Source: Stenotrophomonas maltophilia
GTDB taxonomy: Bacteria > Pseudomonadota > Gammaproteobacteria > Xanthomonadales > Xanthomonadaceae
Length of the DNA stretch: 64,000 bases
Direction: 5' to 3'
Assembly: GCA_009912235.1 (NCBI GenBank)
Contig: WNDS01000007.1
Location: forward strand, 1-64,000
This document shows positions 1 to 7,797 of the stretch, piece by piece; positions within the stretch are counted from its first letter, which is position 1, and each line of letters opens with the position of its first letter. A model generated the notes under the pieces. It searched no databases, was not told the DNA's origin, and worked only from the letters and a program-made list of their open reading frames with translations. A program made the position numbers and the translations under genes.

Positions 1-661
1 CATCGACGTGCTGGCGCAGACCAAGGTGGTGCTGCAGGCCGGCAGCAGCGCGATCACGCTGGAAGGCGGCAACATCACCTTCAGCTGCCCAGGGGAGTTC
101 AAGGTCAAGGCGGGCGAGCATCCGTTCATGGGGGGAGAGAGCTCGCAACCGCCGCTGACAGCGCTGCCTCTGGGACTGACACCGCGCGCACTCGATCTGA
201 AGTACGCGTACAAGGATCTGAAACCGGTCGTCGGCGCGCCTTTCCGGGTGATGTTCGACAATGGCAGCAGTGCCGAGGGAAAGCTGGACGATAAGGGTGA
301 GGCCCGCATCGAGAATCCACCGGGTCCTGGCAAGGTCTTCTTTGGTTATGACCAGCGTGAAGCCTTCGCCTACCCGCAACGCCCGGCGAACCCGATCTTT
401 GGCTTCGTACCCACCTCGCCTGAGGATGCCCGGCAGGCACTTGAGCGCTACGCCAAAGCCGAGAACGAGTACATGGAAGACAACTACTTTCCTGTTGAGG
501 TGGCTGCGATCTATTCAGGTGAAGAGAGCTATGACGATCTGGTCAATGCCTACGACTATTTTGGGGAGTTGGAAGAAGCCCATGCCGGTGATGGAACGCC
601 CGGCGAACATCGCGAAATCGTCTTGGACGAACAAGGCAAGGATGCCGGGGAAAGCGCATGA
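1..661 (+). CDS. vgrG: VgrG, type VI secretion spike protein (C-terminal part only)
   Basis: This is the tail of a VgrG, the trimeric spike that caps the type VI secretion needle and carries effectors. The frame is open from the first bases of the window, so the gene begins to the left. The visible part holds the beta-rich DUF2345-type stalk (LEGGNITFSCPGEFKVKAG) followed by an extension of about 170 residues, a usual place for cargo or adaptor docking. The stop codon overlaps the ATG of the next gene by four bases (ATGA), so the two are translationally coupled, as expected for a spike and its cognate effector. The exact spike class cannot be told from this fragment. Confidence 0.85.
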   Translation, partial: IDVLAQTKVVLQAGSSAITLEGGNITFSCPGEFKVKAGEHPFMGGESSQPPLTALPLGLTPRALDLKYAYKDLKPVVGAPFRVMFDNGSSAEGKLDDKGEARIENPPGPGKVFFGYDQREAFAYPQRPANPIFGFVPTSPEDARQALERYAKAENEYMEDNYFPVEVAAIYSGEESYDDLVNAYDYFGELEEAHAGDGTPGEHREIVLDEQGKDAGESA

Positions 662-2082
662 GCAACAATGCCGGACTGAAGAAGGCTGAAGACGATGCGC
701 TGGCGGAAATACTCACCTGGGTACAGGAAGTTGTAGAAGGACGCGGTGACTCGGCTGCCCAGATGATGGTCTCTGTTGTATTGGGCTGCATCCCCTATGT
801 CGGCCAAGCGATTGACGTCTACAACATCCTCCGCTCTCTCTACACGCTTACGCGTGCGCCCGCTGCCGTGGATGGCTGGATCTCACTGGTCCTTTCGCTG
901 ATCGCGATTGTGCCGGTATTTGGCGATGCGCTTAAGAATGTCTTCATGATGCTGCGCAATGGCAAGAAGATGGGTCGCATCCTCGACAGCCTCCCCAACA
1001 AAGTGCGCGGGGACATCGAGAAGTGGTTCCGCCAGCTCAACTGGGCTCAGTACACGCGCGAGCTCACCAAGTCTGTTGATGACATTCTCGCCGGCATGGT
1101 CGATGTTCTCGAGTACCGCGTCACCAACTGGGTGCTGGGCCGCCAAGGCGTGCAGAAGCTGATCAAACAGCTTCAGGAACTCAAGAGTCTTGCGAAGCGA
1201 AAGATCGACGAGGCCATGGGAAACCTTCGGCAGGCTCACCAGCGTGCGCTGCATGATCCATTGCCGACCACGAGCGGAAACAGCGCCATTGGCACATCGA
1301 CGGCAAAACTGCCGACGCCCGGCTCGCAGACCGGGGGCACGGTCCAACGTACATCGGCTGGTACCGCAACGCCATCGAGCGGAACCACCAACGCCACGAA
1401 ACGCCAAAGCGACCGTTCAACATTGAGCCGCAGCCAACTGGGCGCATCCGGCGAACACATCGCCGATTACTACTTCGTGAAGCGCCAGCGCAACCGCAGC
1501 AAGGTGAGCTTCAACGGAAATCTGTTCGAGATGCGCCAACCTGGTCATCAGGGTATCGACCACGTGTGGCATGGTGCCCGCCTGCCGCATGGCTATCGCA
1601 TCAGTGACACCAAGGGAACCGGCGGCCCGTTCCACAAGCTGGAGACCGCCAAGGCGGTCTACCAGGCACTGGAGTACGGAATTGATGCGTACCTGGGGGA
1701 GCAGGACGAGAAGAAGGCCAGGGGTGCGGTTAATTCAAAGGCCACCGCAGATGGCAAGCAGATGAGCCACCGATGGATTGCGAAGAAGATTGCAACCGCA
1801 AAGCTACTGCCAGCGCATGGCAGCACGCTGCTCCCGAAGGTAAACGCATGGCGCCGAAATGATTTCAAACTTGGCGCTTCTACTGATATTAGTGAGGATG
1901 GCGAGGTTACACGCACCCTCGTTAGATGCCCATATGATCGCAGCATCGTCACGGTAGTCCGACCAAACCACAACACGCACGAAAAATCCAAAGGAAATTC
2001 GTCAGGAAGATGCGCCAAAGCAGCAACTAGTCATCAAATAGCTACTGAATTCATCCTACCCAACTCCATACTTCCGAAGTGA
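658..2082 (+). CDS. Type VI effector with C-terminal PoNe-like PD-(D/E)xK nuclease domain
   Basis: Predicted antibacterial DNase delivered by the preceding VgrG. Of 474 residues, about 35-100 hold two hydrophobic stretches (VVLGCIPYVGQA and SLVLSLIAIVPVFGD), about 120-195 are charged and helical, and about 200-258 form a Ser/Thr/Pro-rich linker. The nuclease part starts near 260: ASGEHIADYYF supplies a helix Glu (266), GIDHVW the Asp (301), and ISDTKGT the D-x-K (317-319), the pattern of the PD-(D/E)xK fold used by PoNe domains. The assignment is supported by the neighbours, since DUF1911 proteins are the known immunity partners of PoNe toxins. The last 80 or so codons are clearly more AT-rich than the rest, suggesting that the toxin tip was exchanged. 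There is no PAAR domain or DUF4123 adaptor nearby. Another nuclease subtype cannot be excluded. Confidence 0.72.
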   Translation: MSNNAGLKKAEDDALAEILTWVQEVVEGRGDSAAQMMVSVVLGCIPYVGQAIDVYNILRSLYTLTRAPAAVDGWISLVLSLIAIVPVFGDALKNVFMMLRNGKKMGRILDSLPNKVRGDIEKWFRQLNWAQYTRELTKSVDDILAGMVDVLEYRVTNWVLGRQGVQKLIKQLQELKSLAKRKIDEAMGNLRQAHQRALHDPLPTTSGNSAIGTSTAKLPTPGSQTGGTVQRTSAGTATPSSGTTNATKRQSDRSTLSRSQLGASGEHIADYYFVKRQRNRSKVSFNGNLFEMRQPGHQGIDHVWHGARLPHGYRISDTKGTGGPFHKLETAKAVYQALEYGIDAYLGEQDEKKARGAVNSKATADGKQMSHRWIAKKIATAKLLPAHGSTLLPKVNAWRRNDFKLGASTDISEDGEVTRTLVRCPYDRSIVTVVRPNHNTHEKSKGNSSGRCAKAATSHQIATEFILPNSILPK

Positions 2083-2090
2083 AATAATTC

Positions 2091-3026
2091 ATGCAATTTA
2101 GTAATCCTGACTGGAAGTCCTGGCTTGCCTGGAAGGTACAACAAACGGCATTTGATGGCCGCCGCGAACCATATCAGCGCTTTGATACTTATTCCGCACA
2201 GTTCAAAGACTCCCTCGGCGGAATCGCCATGGTCACAACTGACCTACCCAAGCATGTTGCGAAGGCACGCAAGTCTGGCCTAATGATGTCCACACAACAG
2301 CGCCTATGGGACGCACTTAACTTAATGAGCTTGCAGTACTCGGCAGGCGCAACCATCAATCAACTTCCGGCGATCTGGCCATACACTCTGCAATGGGCGG
2401 AGGAGTACTCGCGCTTTGACAAGGAGTATGACGACTCTTCAGAAAACACCTCCGGTGATCGGATTCCACACGTCACACTGAGAGACGAGGAATACTGGAT
2501 GGTTGCCCTGCGCATGGTCTGCTTTGGAATTCTTACGGGCAATGCCAACGACATGCCGCGTGTAATGGCAATACTCGACTACGTCAATGCCGAATTGGAA
2601 ATCCATGACGGACTGCTGGAACGGCTGGTCGCACCGTGGGCTCCGGGTAGACCCATCCCCGACACCGCAACCCGGCACCTTCCCTACCGCAAGCTGTTCA
2701 AAGTCTTCGATGCCACGCCCGATAAGCGCCCGGCCCTGATGGCCACCTATCTTGACGAGTGGTACCACGCCAGCCGGCATGAACCCTATTTCAACCAGCA
2801 CGGTGAGGGCGACATTGCCTTCTACGGCTACTGGTCATGGGAAGCTGCCGCGACCACCATCGTGCTCGGCATCGATGATGCAAGTTATCGCGATATGACG
2901 TTCTATCCCAAGGATCTTGTGGACTATGCCCGTCAGGTCGCGTCCGGCGCGACCAGCGACGACAGCGACTGGGGTGACACTTTCCGGATTGGGGCCGCAG
3001 ACCAGACAACGTCAACAATGGACTGA
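2091..3026 (+). CDS. PoNi-like immunity protein (DUF1911 family), copy 1
   Basis: Likely cytoplasmic protein that binds and neutralises the upstream nuclease. It is 311 residues, has no signal peptide, and ends in the DUF1911 signature (FYGYWSWEAAA, then IDDASYRDM, then FYPKDLVDYAR). It starts eight bases after the effector stop, so the pair forms an operon. The first 100 or so codons share the lower GC of the toxin tail, while the rest has host-like composition. The C-terminal half is nearly identical to the second copy about 1 kb downstream, whereas the N-terminal half differs at roughly half its positions. That layout suggests a conserved scaffold with a diversifying toxin-recognition half; the functional split is inference. 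Confidence 0.8.
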   Translation: MQFSNPDWKSWLAWKVQQTAFDGRREPYQRFDTYSAQFKDSLGGIAMVTTDLPKHVAKARKSGLMMSTQQRLWDALNLMSLQYSAGATINQLPAIWPYTLQWAEEYSRFDKEYDDSSENTSGDRIPHVTLRDEEYWMVALRMVCFGILTGNANDMPRVMAILDYVNAELEIHDGLLERLVAPWAPGRPIPDTATRHLPYRKLFKVFDATPDKRPALMATYLDEWYHASRHEPYFNQHGEGDIAFYGYWSWEAAATTIVLGIDDASYRDMTFYPKDLVDYARQVASGATSDDSDWGDTFRIGAADQTTSTMD

Positions 3027-3071
3027 GCAAGCGCACCGCCTCACCATTCCCACGCGGCGTGCAGTCCATCC

Positions 3072-3419
3072 ATGAAGATAACTTTGGTGAAAGAAGATTA
3101 CGCCGATCCGACGCCTGCCAACATGATGAGCTGGGACGACCTTGGCATATTTTTCCATACCGACCTGCCCAGAAAGGATCAGGTCAGCACCGTAGCCTTT
3201 GCCTTCCACAAAAACCCCACCACCGATCTTGGCTTGCCCGGCAACGGACAGGAAATCAGACTCAGACGAACGTTCAACGGCGAGGTAGTCATCGGCAGCA
3301 GACGGTTCAACGGTGACATGAAGATTGGCGATATCCCGACCGCCAGCAACATGACCTTTGAGGATCACTGCAGCAGTGGCATTGCCACATGCACAACTGC
3401 CTTTACGGATACACCATGA
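3072..3419 (+). CDS. Hypothetical protein between two immunity genes
   Basis: I do not recognise this 115-residue protein. It has no signal peptide, no membrane segment and no obvious metal motif. It is mixed alpha/beta in character, with a beta-rich middle (VSTVAFAFHKN, GQEIRLRRTFNGEVVIG). It lies between the two DUF1911 genes, in their orientation, and overlaps the next gene by four bases (ATGA), so those two genes are probably translated together. Its position in a type VI effector island makes an immunity or accessory role plausible, but nothing in the sequence proves one. The possibility that it is the remnant of a longer gene remains open. Confidence 0.55.
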   Translation: MKITLVKEDYADPTPANMMSWDDLGIFFHTDLPRKDQVSTVAFAFHKNPTTDLGLPGNGQEIRLRRTFNGEVVIGSRRFNGDMKIGDIPTASNMTFEDHCSSGIATCTTAFTDTP

Positions 3420-3979
3420 TGCTATCATCCCACAGGTTTGCAGTTCTGGCCGCTATCTCCTGGCTTTCGGCAGCCGCGTGGGCTTCAACACCGAAGGACA
3501 GCGCATTCAACGTGCACCCGCCTCATGGCATTGCGGCTTTGGCGGATAGCCCGATTGCAAGCAACTATCCGCAAACCCAGTGCCTCGATTTCCAGCGGGA
3601 GCGAAAGCACATTGGATTTCTCTGTACGTCTGCCAGCAAGCTGTTCCTGGCCGATTTCGGAATTACGACCGTAGACGGAACCCAGGATTCTCCAGAGTAC
3701 GCCCAAGTAGCGACAGGCGTGTCGACCTATGAAATGGTACGCATCCCCCTTCATGGACGCAGGCTGTTCACCGCTGAGGTCGATTGCGATGACGGGAACG
3801 AACTTCAGTATCGTGCAACCTCCACGTGCCATCTGGCCTTCATGCCACTGACCAGCACGAACTTTTACTACAGCAGTTTCGTCCTCAGAAACCACGCCAC
3901 GTCCACATCGGGCATTGATGCGCAGGCCGTCCTGGCCATCTGGGAAAGCCTGACCATTGCGCCGGGTAAGCAGGACTGA
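3416..3979 (+). CDS. Secreted hypothetical protein between two immunity genes
   Basis: Unrecognised protein of 187 residues with a clear signal peptide (hydrophobic FAVLAAISWLSAAAWA, cleavage likely after AWA), so it should act in the periplasm or outside. The mature part has five cysteines (QCLDF, FLCTS, VDCDD, TCHLAF pattern), which could form disulfides. ATG at 3416 is preferred to the in-frame ATG at 3389, because it gives a four-base overlap with the upstream stop and puts the signal peptide at the N-terminus. Being exported, coupled to a small cytoplasmic protein and placed inside the effector/immunity cluster, it might be periplasmic immunity against another toxin; that is inference. 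Confidence 0.6.
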   Translation: MMLSSHRFAVLAAISWLSAAAWASTPKDSAFNVHPPHGIAALADSPIASNYPQTQCLDFQRERKHIGFLCTSASKLFLADFGITTVDGTQDSPEYAQVATGVSTYEMVRIPLHGRRLFTAEVDCDDGNELQYRATSTCHLAFMPLTSTNFYYSSFVLRNHATSTSGIDAQAVLAIWESLTIAPGKQD

Positions 3980-4052
3980 TCGCCGATGCGCCGAAGCTCC
4001 AACATCGCGTCGAGTTTCTCCACCCCCGCTTTCCATTGAAACAGGAATCGGC

Positions 4053-4961
4053 ATGCCGCTTCAGAATCCCGACTGGAAGGAATGGATGGCACGCAAAGTC
4101 AGCGGAGATGACTTTGCGCTGCGCAGAGAGCCTCAGCAGCGCAATGCAACGTATCTCGCCCAGTTCCAGGATACGGTGAACGGGATTGCCATGGTCACCA
4201 TTGACCTCCCCACGAACCTTTCTAGAGCATCCCCTGGCGGGCTGATGACCTCCACGCGCCGACGCCTGTGGGACTCGCTCGATTGGCTCTGCATGCAGTA
4301 TTCCGCAGGGGCACCGACGAGTGGAATGTCTGACGTCTGGCCATATGTTCTGGGGTGGGCAGAAGAATATGCACGCTATGACAAGACATATGACGACTCT
4401 GCCGAAAACACCTCCGGCGATCGAATGCCGCACGTCACGCTCAGGGATGAGGAATACTGGATCGTCGCCCTGCGGATGGTGTGCTTCGGGATCCTGACCG
4501 GCAACGCCAATGACATGCCCCGTGTCATGGCATTCCTCGACTATGTCAACGCCGAGCTGGGCATCCATGACGGACTGCTGGAGCGCCTGGTGGCACTGTG
4601 GGCACCTGGCCGCCCTCAGCCCGGCACCACCACGCGCAACCTGCCCTATCGCAGGCTGTTGAAGGTCTTCGATGCCAGCCCAGACAAGCGCCCTGCTCTG
4701 ATGGCGACGTACCTTCAGCAGTGGTACGAGGCCAGCAAGCGCGAGCCCTATTTCAACCAGCACGGTGAGGGCGACATTGCCTTCTACGGGTACTGGTCAT
4801 GGGAGGCGGCAGCGGCCACCGTGGCACTGGGCATCGATGATGCCAGCTATCGTGACATGGCCTTCTACCCGAAGGATCTTGTGGACTACGCACGCCATGT
4901 GTCACCCGGTAGTGGCAGGCAAGCCCTGCGGGAAAATACCGGTGACCCCGGTGACTACTGA
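4053..4961 (+). CDS. PoNi-like immunity protein (DUF1911 family), copy 2
   Basis: Second DUF1911 protein, 302 residues, cytoplasmic. The start at 4053 aligns with the beginning of copy 1 (NPDWKxW) and has AGGAA just upstream; the longer in-frame start at 3957 would add a low-complexity tail without homology to copy 1. From about residue 110 onward it matches copy 1 almost residue for residue (ENTSGDRMPHVTLRDEEYW, FNQHGEGDIAFYGYWSWE), while the first 100 residues diverge. There is no second effector beside it in this window, so it may be an orphan immunity protein kept against rivals' PoNe toxins, or a backup for the local one. Confidence 0.8.
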   Translation: MPLQNPDWKEWMARKVSGDDFALRREPQQRNATYLAQFQDTVNGIAMVTIDLPTNLSRASPGGLMTSTRRRLWDSLDWLCMQYSAGAPTSGMSDVWPYVLGWAEEYARYDKTYDDSAENTSGDRMPHVTLRDEEYWIVALRMVCFGILTGNANDMPRVMAFLDYVNAELGIHDGLLERLVALWAPGRPQPGTTTRNLPYRRLLKVFDASPDKRPALMATYLQQWYEASKREPYFNQHGEGDIAFYGYWSWEAAAATVALGIDDASYRDMAFYPKDLVDYARHVSPGSGRQALRENTGDPGDY

Positions 4962-5160
4962 AAGGTGGACAGGAATAGGCGGGTCGGGAACACCGCGCGG
5001 TTGAGCAATGATCGGCCGCGCATCGGCTGCAGCCGTGGCATCAACCTCTGCACGGCAAGCCGCAAGGATGACCGGCACTTGGAAGTCAGCACCTGTTTCG
5101 GAGTCGACGATCGTCGCTATGACAGCATCCCCTATGAAATCGAATTTGGTCCCGAACGTG

Positions 5161-5847
5161 ATGGCAGTCGCTGAGCCCCCCATCGAGCGGACGGCTCATC
5201 TTCGCGTCACGCTGTTGTTCGTGCTTGTGCTCGTGCTGAATGTCGCCGACTGCGGCTCACCGCACGCACCATCCGCGTTCACGGCCTCGCCTGCCCTGCC
5301 CGAAGCGGAACTGAAAGATCTCTACACGGGGACGCTGCTGAAGCAGCTGTCCTTCAGGGACATCGACGGCCCGGGCCTGCTGCTGCTTTCGCGCAGCGAG
5401 CAGACTGTGCCGGCGCAGGACGATGAACAACCGATGGATCAGATCACCCTGCGTGCCGAACTGTTCCGGCGCACCGATGAGGCGCGCCCTTGGTCTTCGC
5501 GCTGGAGTGTTGAAGACCCGGTTCAGTGCAAAGGCCTGGATCTGGACGCCGGCTACTTCCTGGACCAGGTGACGGCCACCGACCTGGACAACGATGGCCG
5601 CGCCGAACTGACGTTGGCCAGCCACAGCTCCTGTGGCGGCGGTGTCGACCCGCAGCAGCTGCGCATCGGCCTTCGCCAGGGCGAGCAGTACTACGAAGTG
5701 CGTGGCGAATCGCTGGTACAAGTGGAAGGCGATGAGCCCTTCGGCGGCGAGCGCCAGAACGATCCTGCGCTGGCATCCGCTGCGGCGCCGCTGCGCTCGC
5801 ACCTGGACAACGTGTGGGAAGCTATCAAGCGCGGGAGTTCGCCGTGA
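5161..5847 (+). CDS. Exported hypothetical protein with FG-GAP-like calcium loop
   Basis: This 228-residue protein has an N-terminal hydrophobic segment (VTLLFVLVLVLNVADC) that should direct export. A lipoprotein is less likely because Asp precedes the Cys. The C-terminal half has TDLDNDGRAELTLAS, a D-x-D-x-D-G loop of the kind found in FG-GAP/VCBS repeats, with only one copy. Function unknown. The start at 5161 is chosen because the upstream extension in frame is of poor quality. It overlaps the next gene by four bases, and that protein carries the same kind of loop, so the two probably act together at the cell surface or in the periplasm. Confidence 0.6.
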   Translation: MAVAEPPIERTAHLRVTLLFVLVLVLNVADCGSPHAPSAFTASPALPEAELKDLYTGTLLKQLSFRDIDGPGLLLLSRSEQTVPAQDDEQPMDQITLRAELFRRTDEARPWSSRWSVEDPVQCKGLDLDAGYFLDQVTATDLDNDGRAELTLASHSSCGGGVDPQQLRIGLRQGEQYYEVRGESLVQVEGDEPFGGERQNDPALASAAAPLRSHLDNVWEAIKRGSSP

Positions 5848-6392
5848 CCGTGCCATGGTGCCTGCGCGTGCATCAGCCCGTGCTCCTGCTGGTGCTTTCG
5901 GCTGCCACAAACGCTGCCATCGCGCGCACGCCGCCGCCCGGTCCGCTGCAACGCGCCTGCGCGGCCGACATCGAGGAACGTATCGAGTTGCGGTTCGCGG
6001 ACGGCAGGCATGTGAGCGCCTGCGCACCTGGAGACAGCGACGGCTGCGCGTACAGCAGCGGGCAGACCACGCTCGACACGACGCCTGACCTGAACAACGA
6101 TGGTCGCGCCGACGCGATCCTCACCTACTTCGGCAGCAGCTACGGCGACATCGACGTCACCCATAAACTGGTGCTGGCGCAGTGCCCGGACGGAACCTAT
6201 GCGCGCCTGCTGGAGGGGCGGTTCACCACGCTGGCCGCACCTCCGGCACCGCATCCGGCCTGGCCGGCGCTGGAGGCATCGCGTGACTGTCCGGGCGGCC
6301 GGGAGACGTTTGCACTGCACTTCGAGCGGTCCGCCGCCCGCTACCGTGGCCCGGAAAACTTCGATCCCGACAACGCCTGCGCACATGAATGA
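5844..6392 (+). CDS. Exported hypothetical protein with DxNxDG loop
   Basis: Hypothetical protein of 182 residues. GTG at 5844 overlaps the upstream TGA by four bases and yields a typical signal peptide (hydrophobic PVLLLVLSAATNAAIA). The mature chain contains PDLNNDGRADAILTYFG, again a D-x-N-x-D-G calcium-type loop, and several cysteines that may pair in the periplasm. It looks like a distant partner or duplicate of the upstream gene. No enzyme motif is visible. Confidence 0.6.
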   Translation: MTVPWCLRVHQPVLLLVLSAATNAAIARTPPPGPLQRACAADIEERIELRFADGRHVSACAPGDSDGCAYSSGQTTLDTTPDLNNDGRADAILTYFGSSYGDIDVTHKLVLAQCPDGTYARLLEGRFTTLAAPPAPHPAWPALEASRDCPGGRETFALHFERSAARYRGPENFDPDNACAHE

Positions 6393-6470
6393 CGCGGCTT
6401 GATCCAGCGCATACCGTCGCCACGGGTGCGGTGCTATGGTGGCGCCATCATGCCCTCAGGAGTTGTAGCC

Positions 6471-6776
6471 ATGAACCGATACCGCCCCGCCCGCCTTGCA
6501 CTTGCCGCCCTCGCCTCGCCCCTGTTGCTGGCCGCCTGTGTCAGCACGCCCGGCCCGGAAATCAAGGGCAGCGGCACCTGCGACGCCACCCGGCTGGGCT
6601 GGGCAGTCGGCCAACCGGCCAACGAGGAGAACCTGCGCCGCCTGTCGCGTGAAAGCGGTGCCGGCCTGGTCAACCCGATCGGCCCCAGCACCATCACCAC
6701 CAAGGATATCCGCCAGGACCGCCTACGCGTGTTCTTCGGCAAGGACAACATCATCACCGCGGTGCGCTGCGAGTAA
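6471..6776 (+). CDS. Peptidase inhibitor I78-family lipoprotein
   Basis: Small lipoprotein of 101 residues. The signal ends in a clear lipobox (SPLLLAAC), and an AGGAG ribosome site sits nine bases before ATG 6471. The mature part follows the I78 inhibitor pattern: CDATRLGWAVGQ at the start, RRLSRESGA in the middle and QDRLRVFFGKDNIITAVRC at the end. Members inhibit serine peptidases such as elastase-type enzymes, or simply occupy the envelope. Family assignment is good; the target is unknown. It stands alone and is followed by a hairpin shared with the convergent gene. Confidence 0.75.
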   Translation: MNRYRPARLALAALASPLLLAACVSTPGPEIKGSGTCDATRLGWAVGQPANEENLRRLSRESGAGLVNPIGPSTITTKDIRQDRLRVFFGKDNIITAVRCE

Positions 6777-6798
6777 TCACCCCTGCGCCCTGCCCCGT

Positions 6799-6828
6799 GG
6801 TGTCGCACCGCCGGAACTGTGCGACACC
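6799..6828. terminator. Bidirectional hairpin between convergent genes
   Basis: Perfect 10-bp inverted repeat (GGTGTCGCAC / GTGCGACACC) with a 10-base loop, lying between two convergent genes. There is no strong T tract, so termination efficiency is uncertain. Confidence 0.5.
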
Positions 6829-6833
6829 CGGCT

Positions 6834-7718
6834 TCAGGGCTCGGTGTATCCGGCGCAATCCGGCAGTGCCCGGTCCGGATGGAACATGCCTTCATTGAAG
6901 CGGAATAGCCGCGTGTAGCTGCACGCCGGGTCCTGCTCGGTGCGCAGGTCCTTCTTCTTCAGCGGCCCTTTGGCCAGCGAATCCTCCAAGCGCGAAACAC
7001 CAGCCGGAAACCGTGTGGCCACGGTCTGGTAGCGCAGTACCGGCATGCCCTCGGCCGCCGTCTCCAGCCCCAGCTTCGCCGAGAACCCATACTCATCGTG
7101 GCAGGCACCGGCGCGCTGCTTGATGTCCTGCTCGCTGAAGCAGGCGCGGATCATCGCACTGCCCAGCCACGGCACGGTCAGCACGTCGTCGTCCACCTGG
7201 ATGTCGTCCTGCAGATGGCGCACGCGTGCTAGCTGCAACGTGGACGCATCGGCACCGCCACCGGAATACATGCTGCTGAACGAGACGATGCCACCCACCA
7301 GTACGTTCTGGCGGGCCCGCTGCTGCGGGTCGGTCACGGGCGCGTCGCTGCCGACGCCGGGGGTCAGTCGCACGATCCACGGCCACAGCTTCAGATCACT
7401 TTCCTGCGGCACGTCGATGCTGACATGGTAGCTGTGCGGCGTGGCTTGGCCCGGCACCTTCTCAAGCACTTCCAGCACAGTCGGCCGGTCTCCCTCCTCG
7501 GCGACCGGCTGCACGCGCACGCACCAGTTGCCGTCGCGGGTGCAGTCATAGAGCCCTGCGGGTCCTGTCTCATCGGTGACCAGCACCTGCCCCAGCGGCT
7601 CCATCACGTTGCCGGCAGCATCACGCTGCTGCGGCAGGATCGCGCTCTGGGCCAGCGCCAGCACCGGGCTGGCCAGCAGTGCGGCGCACAGGGCCCTGCG
7701 GGCAATGATGGGGGGCAT
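6834..7718 (-). CDS. Exported hypothetical protein
   Basis: Unrecognised protein of 294 residues with a signal peptide (RRALCAALLASPVLALAQS). The ATG at 7718 is chosen over an in-frame ATG at 7733 because CAGGAG lies at the right distance before it. The mature part has paired cysteines (YDCTRDGNWC, ACFSEQDIKQRAGAC, and a late Cys pair) and a beta-rich character. No enzymatic motif is seen. It probably sits in the periplasm. It is separated from dld by a SMAG-like hairpin and does not look part of the lactate operon. Confidence 0.6.
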   Translation of the reverse strand: MPPIIARRALCAALLASPVLALAQSAILPQQRDAAGNVMEPLGQVLVTDETGPAGLYDCTRDGNWCVRVQPVAEEGDRPTVLEVLEKVPGQATPHSYHVSIDVPQESDLKLWPWIVRLTPGVGSDAPVTDPQQRARQNVLVGGIVSFSSMYSGGGADASTLQLARVRHLQDDIQVDDDVLTVPWLGSAMIRACFSEQDIKQRAGACHDEYGFSAKLGLETAAEGMPVLRYQTVATRFPAGVSRLEDSLAKGPLKKKDLRTEQDPACSYTRLFRFNEGMFHPDRALPDCAGYTEP

Positions 7719-7766
7719 GGGCGGCTCCTGCATACGGAGTTCCGATGGTAACCCCTGCCCCGGCAG

Positions 7767-7785
7767 CGTCGAGCCATGCTCGACG
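7767..7785. repeat. SMAG-like palindrome without GTAG head
   Basis: CGTCGAGCCATGCTCGACG is an 8-bp inverted repeat with a short centre, like the stem of the GTAG-headed elements elsewhere in the window but with GCAG in place of GTAG. It lies downstream of dld, where it may also protect or end the transcript. Confidence 0.45.
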
Positions 7786-7797
7786 GATCTTCCCTCG

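Noticed and set aside
4965..5174. Frame ending in DDRRYDSIPYEIEFGPERDGSR before the 5161 gene
   Set aside because: Its last part looks protein-like and might be a gene relic, but there is no good start, no match I recognise, and it overlaps the better-supported start at 5161.
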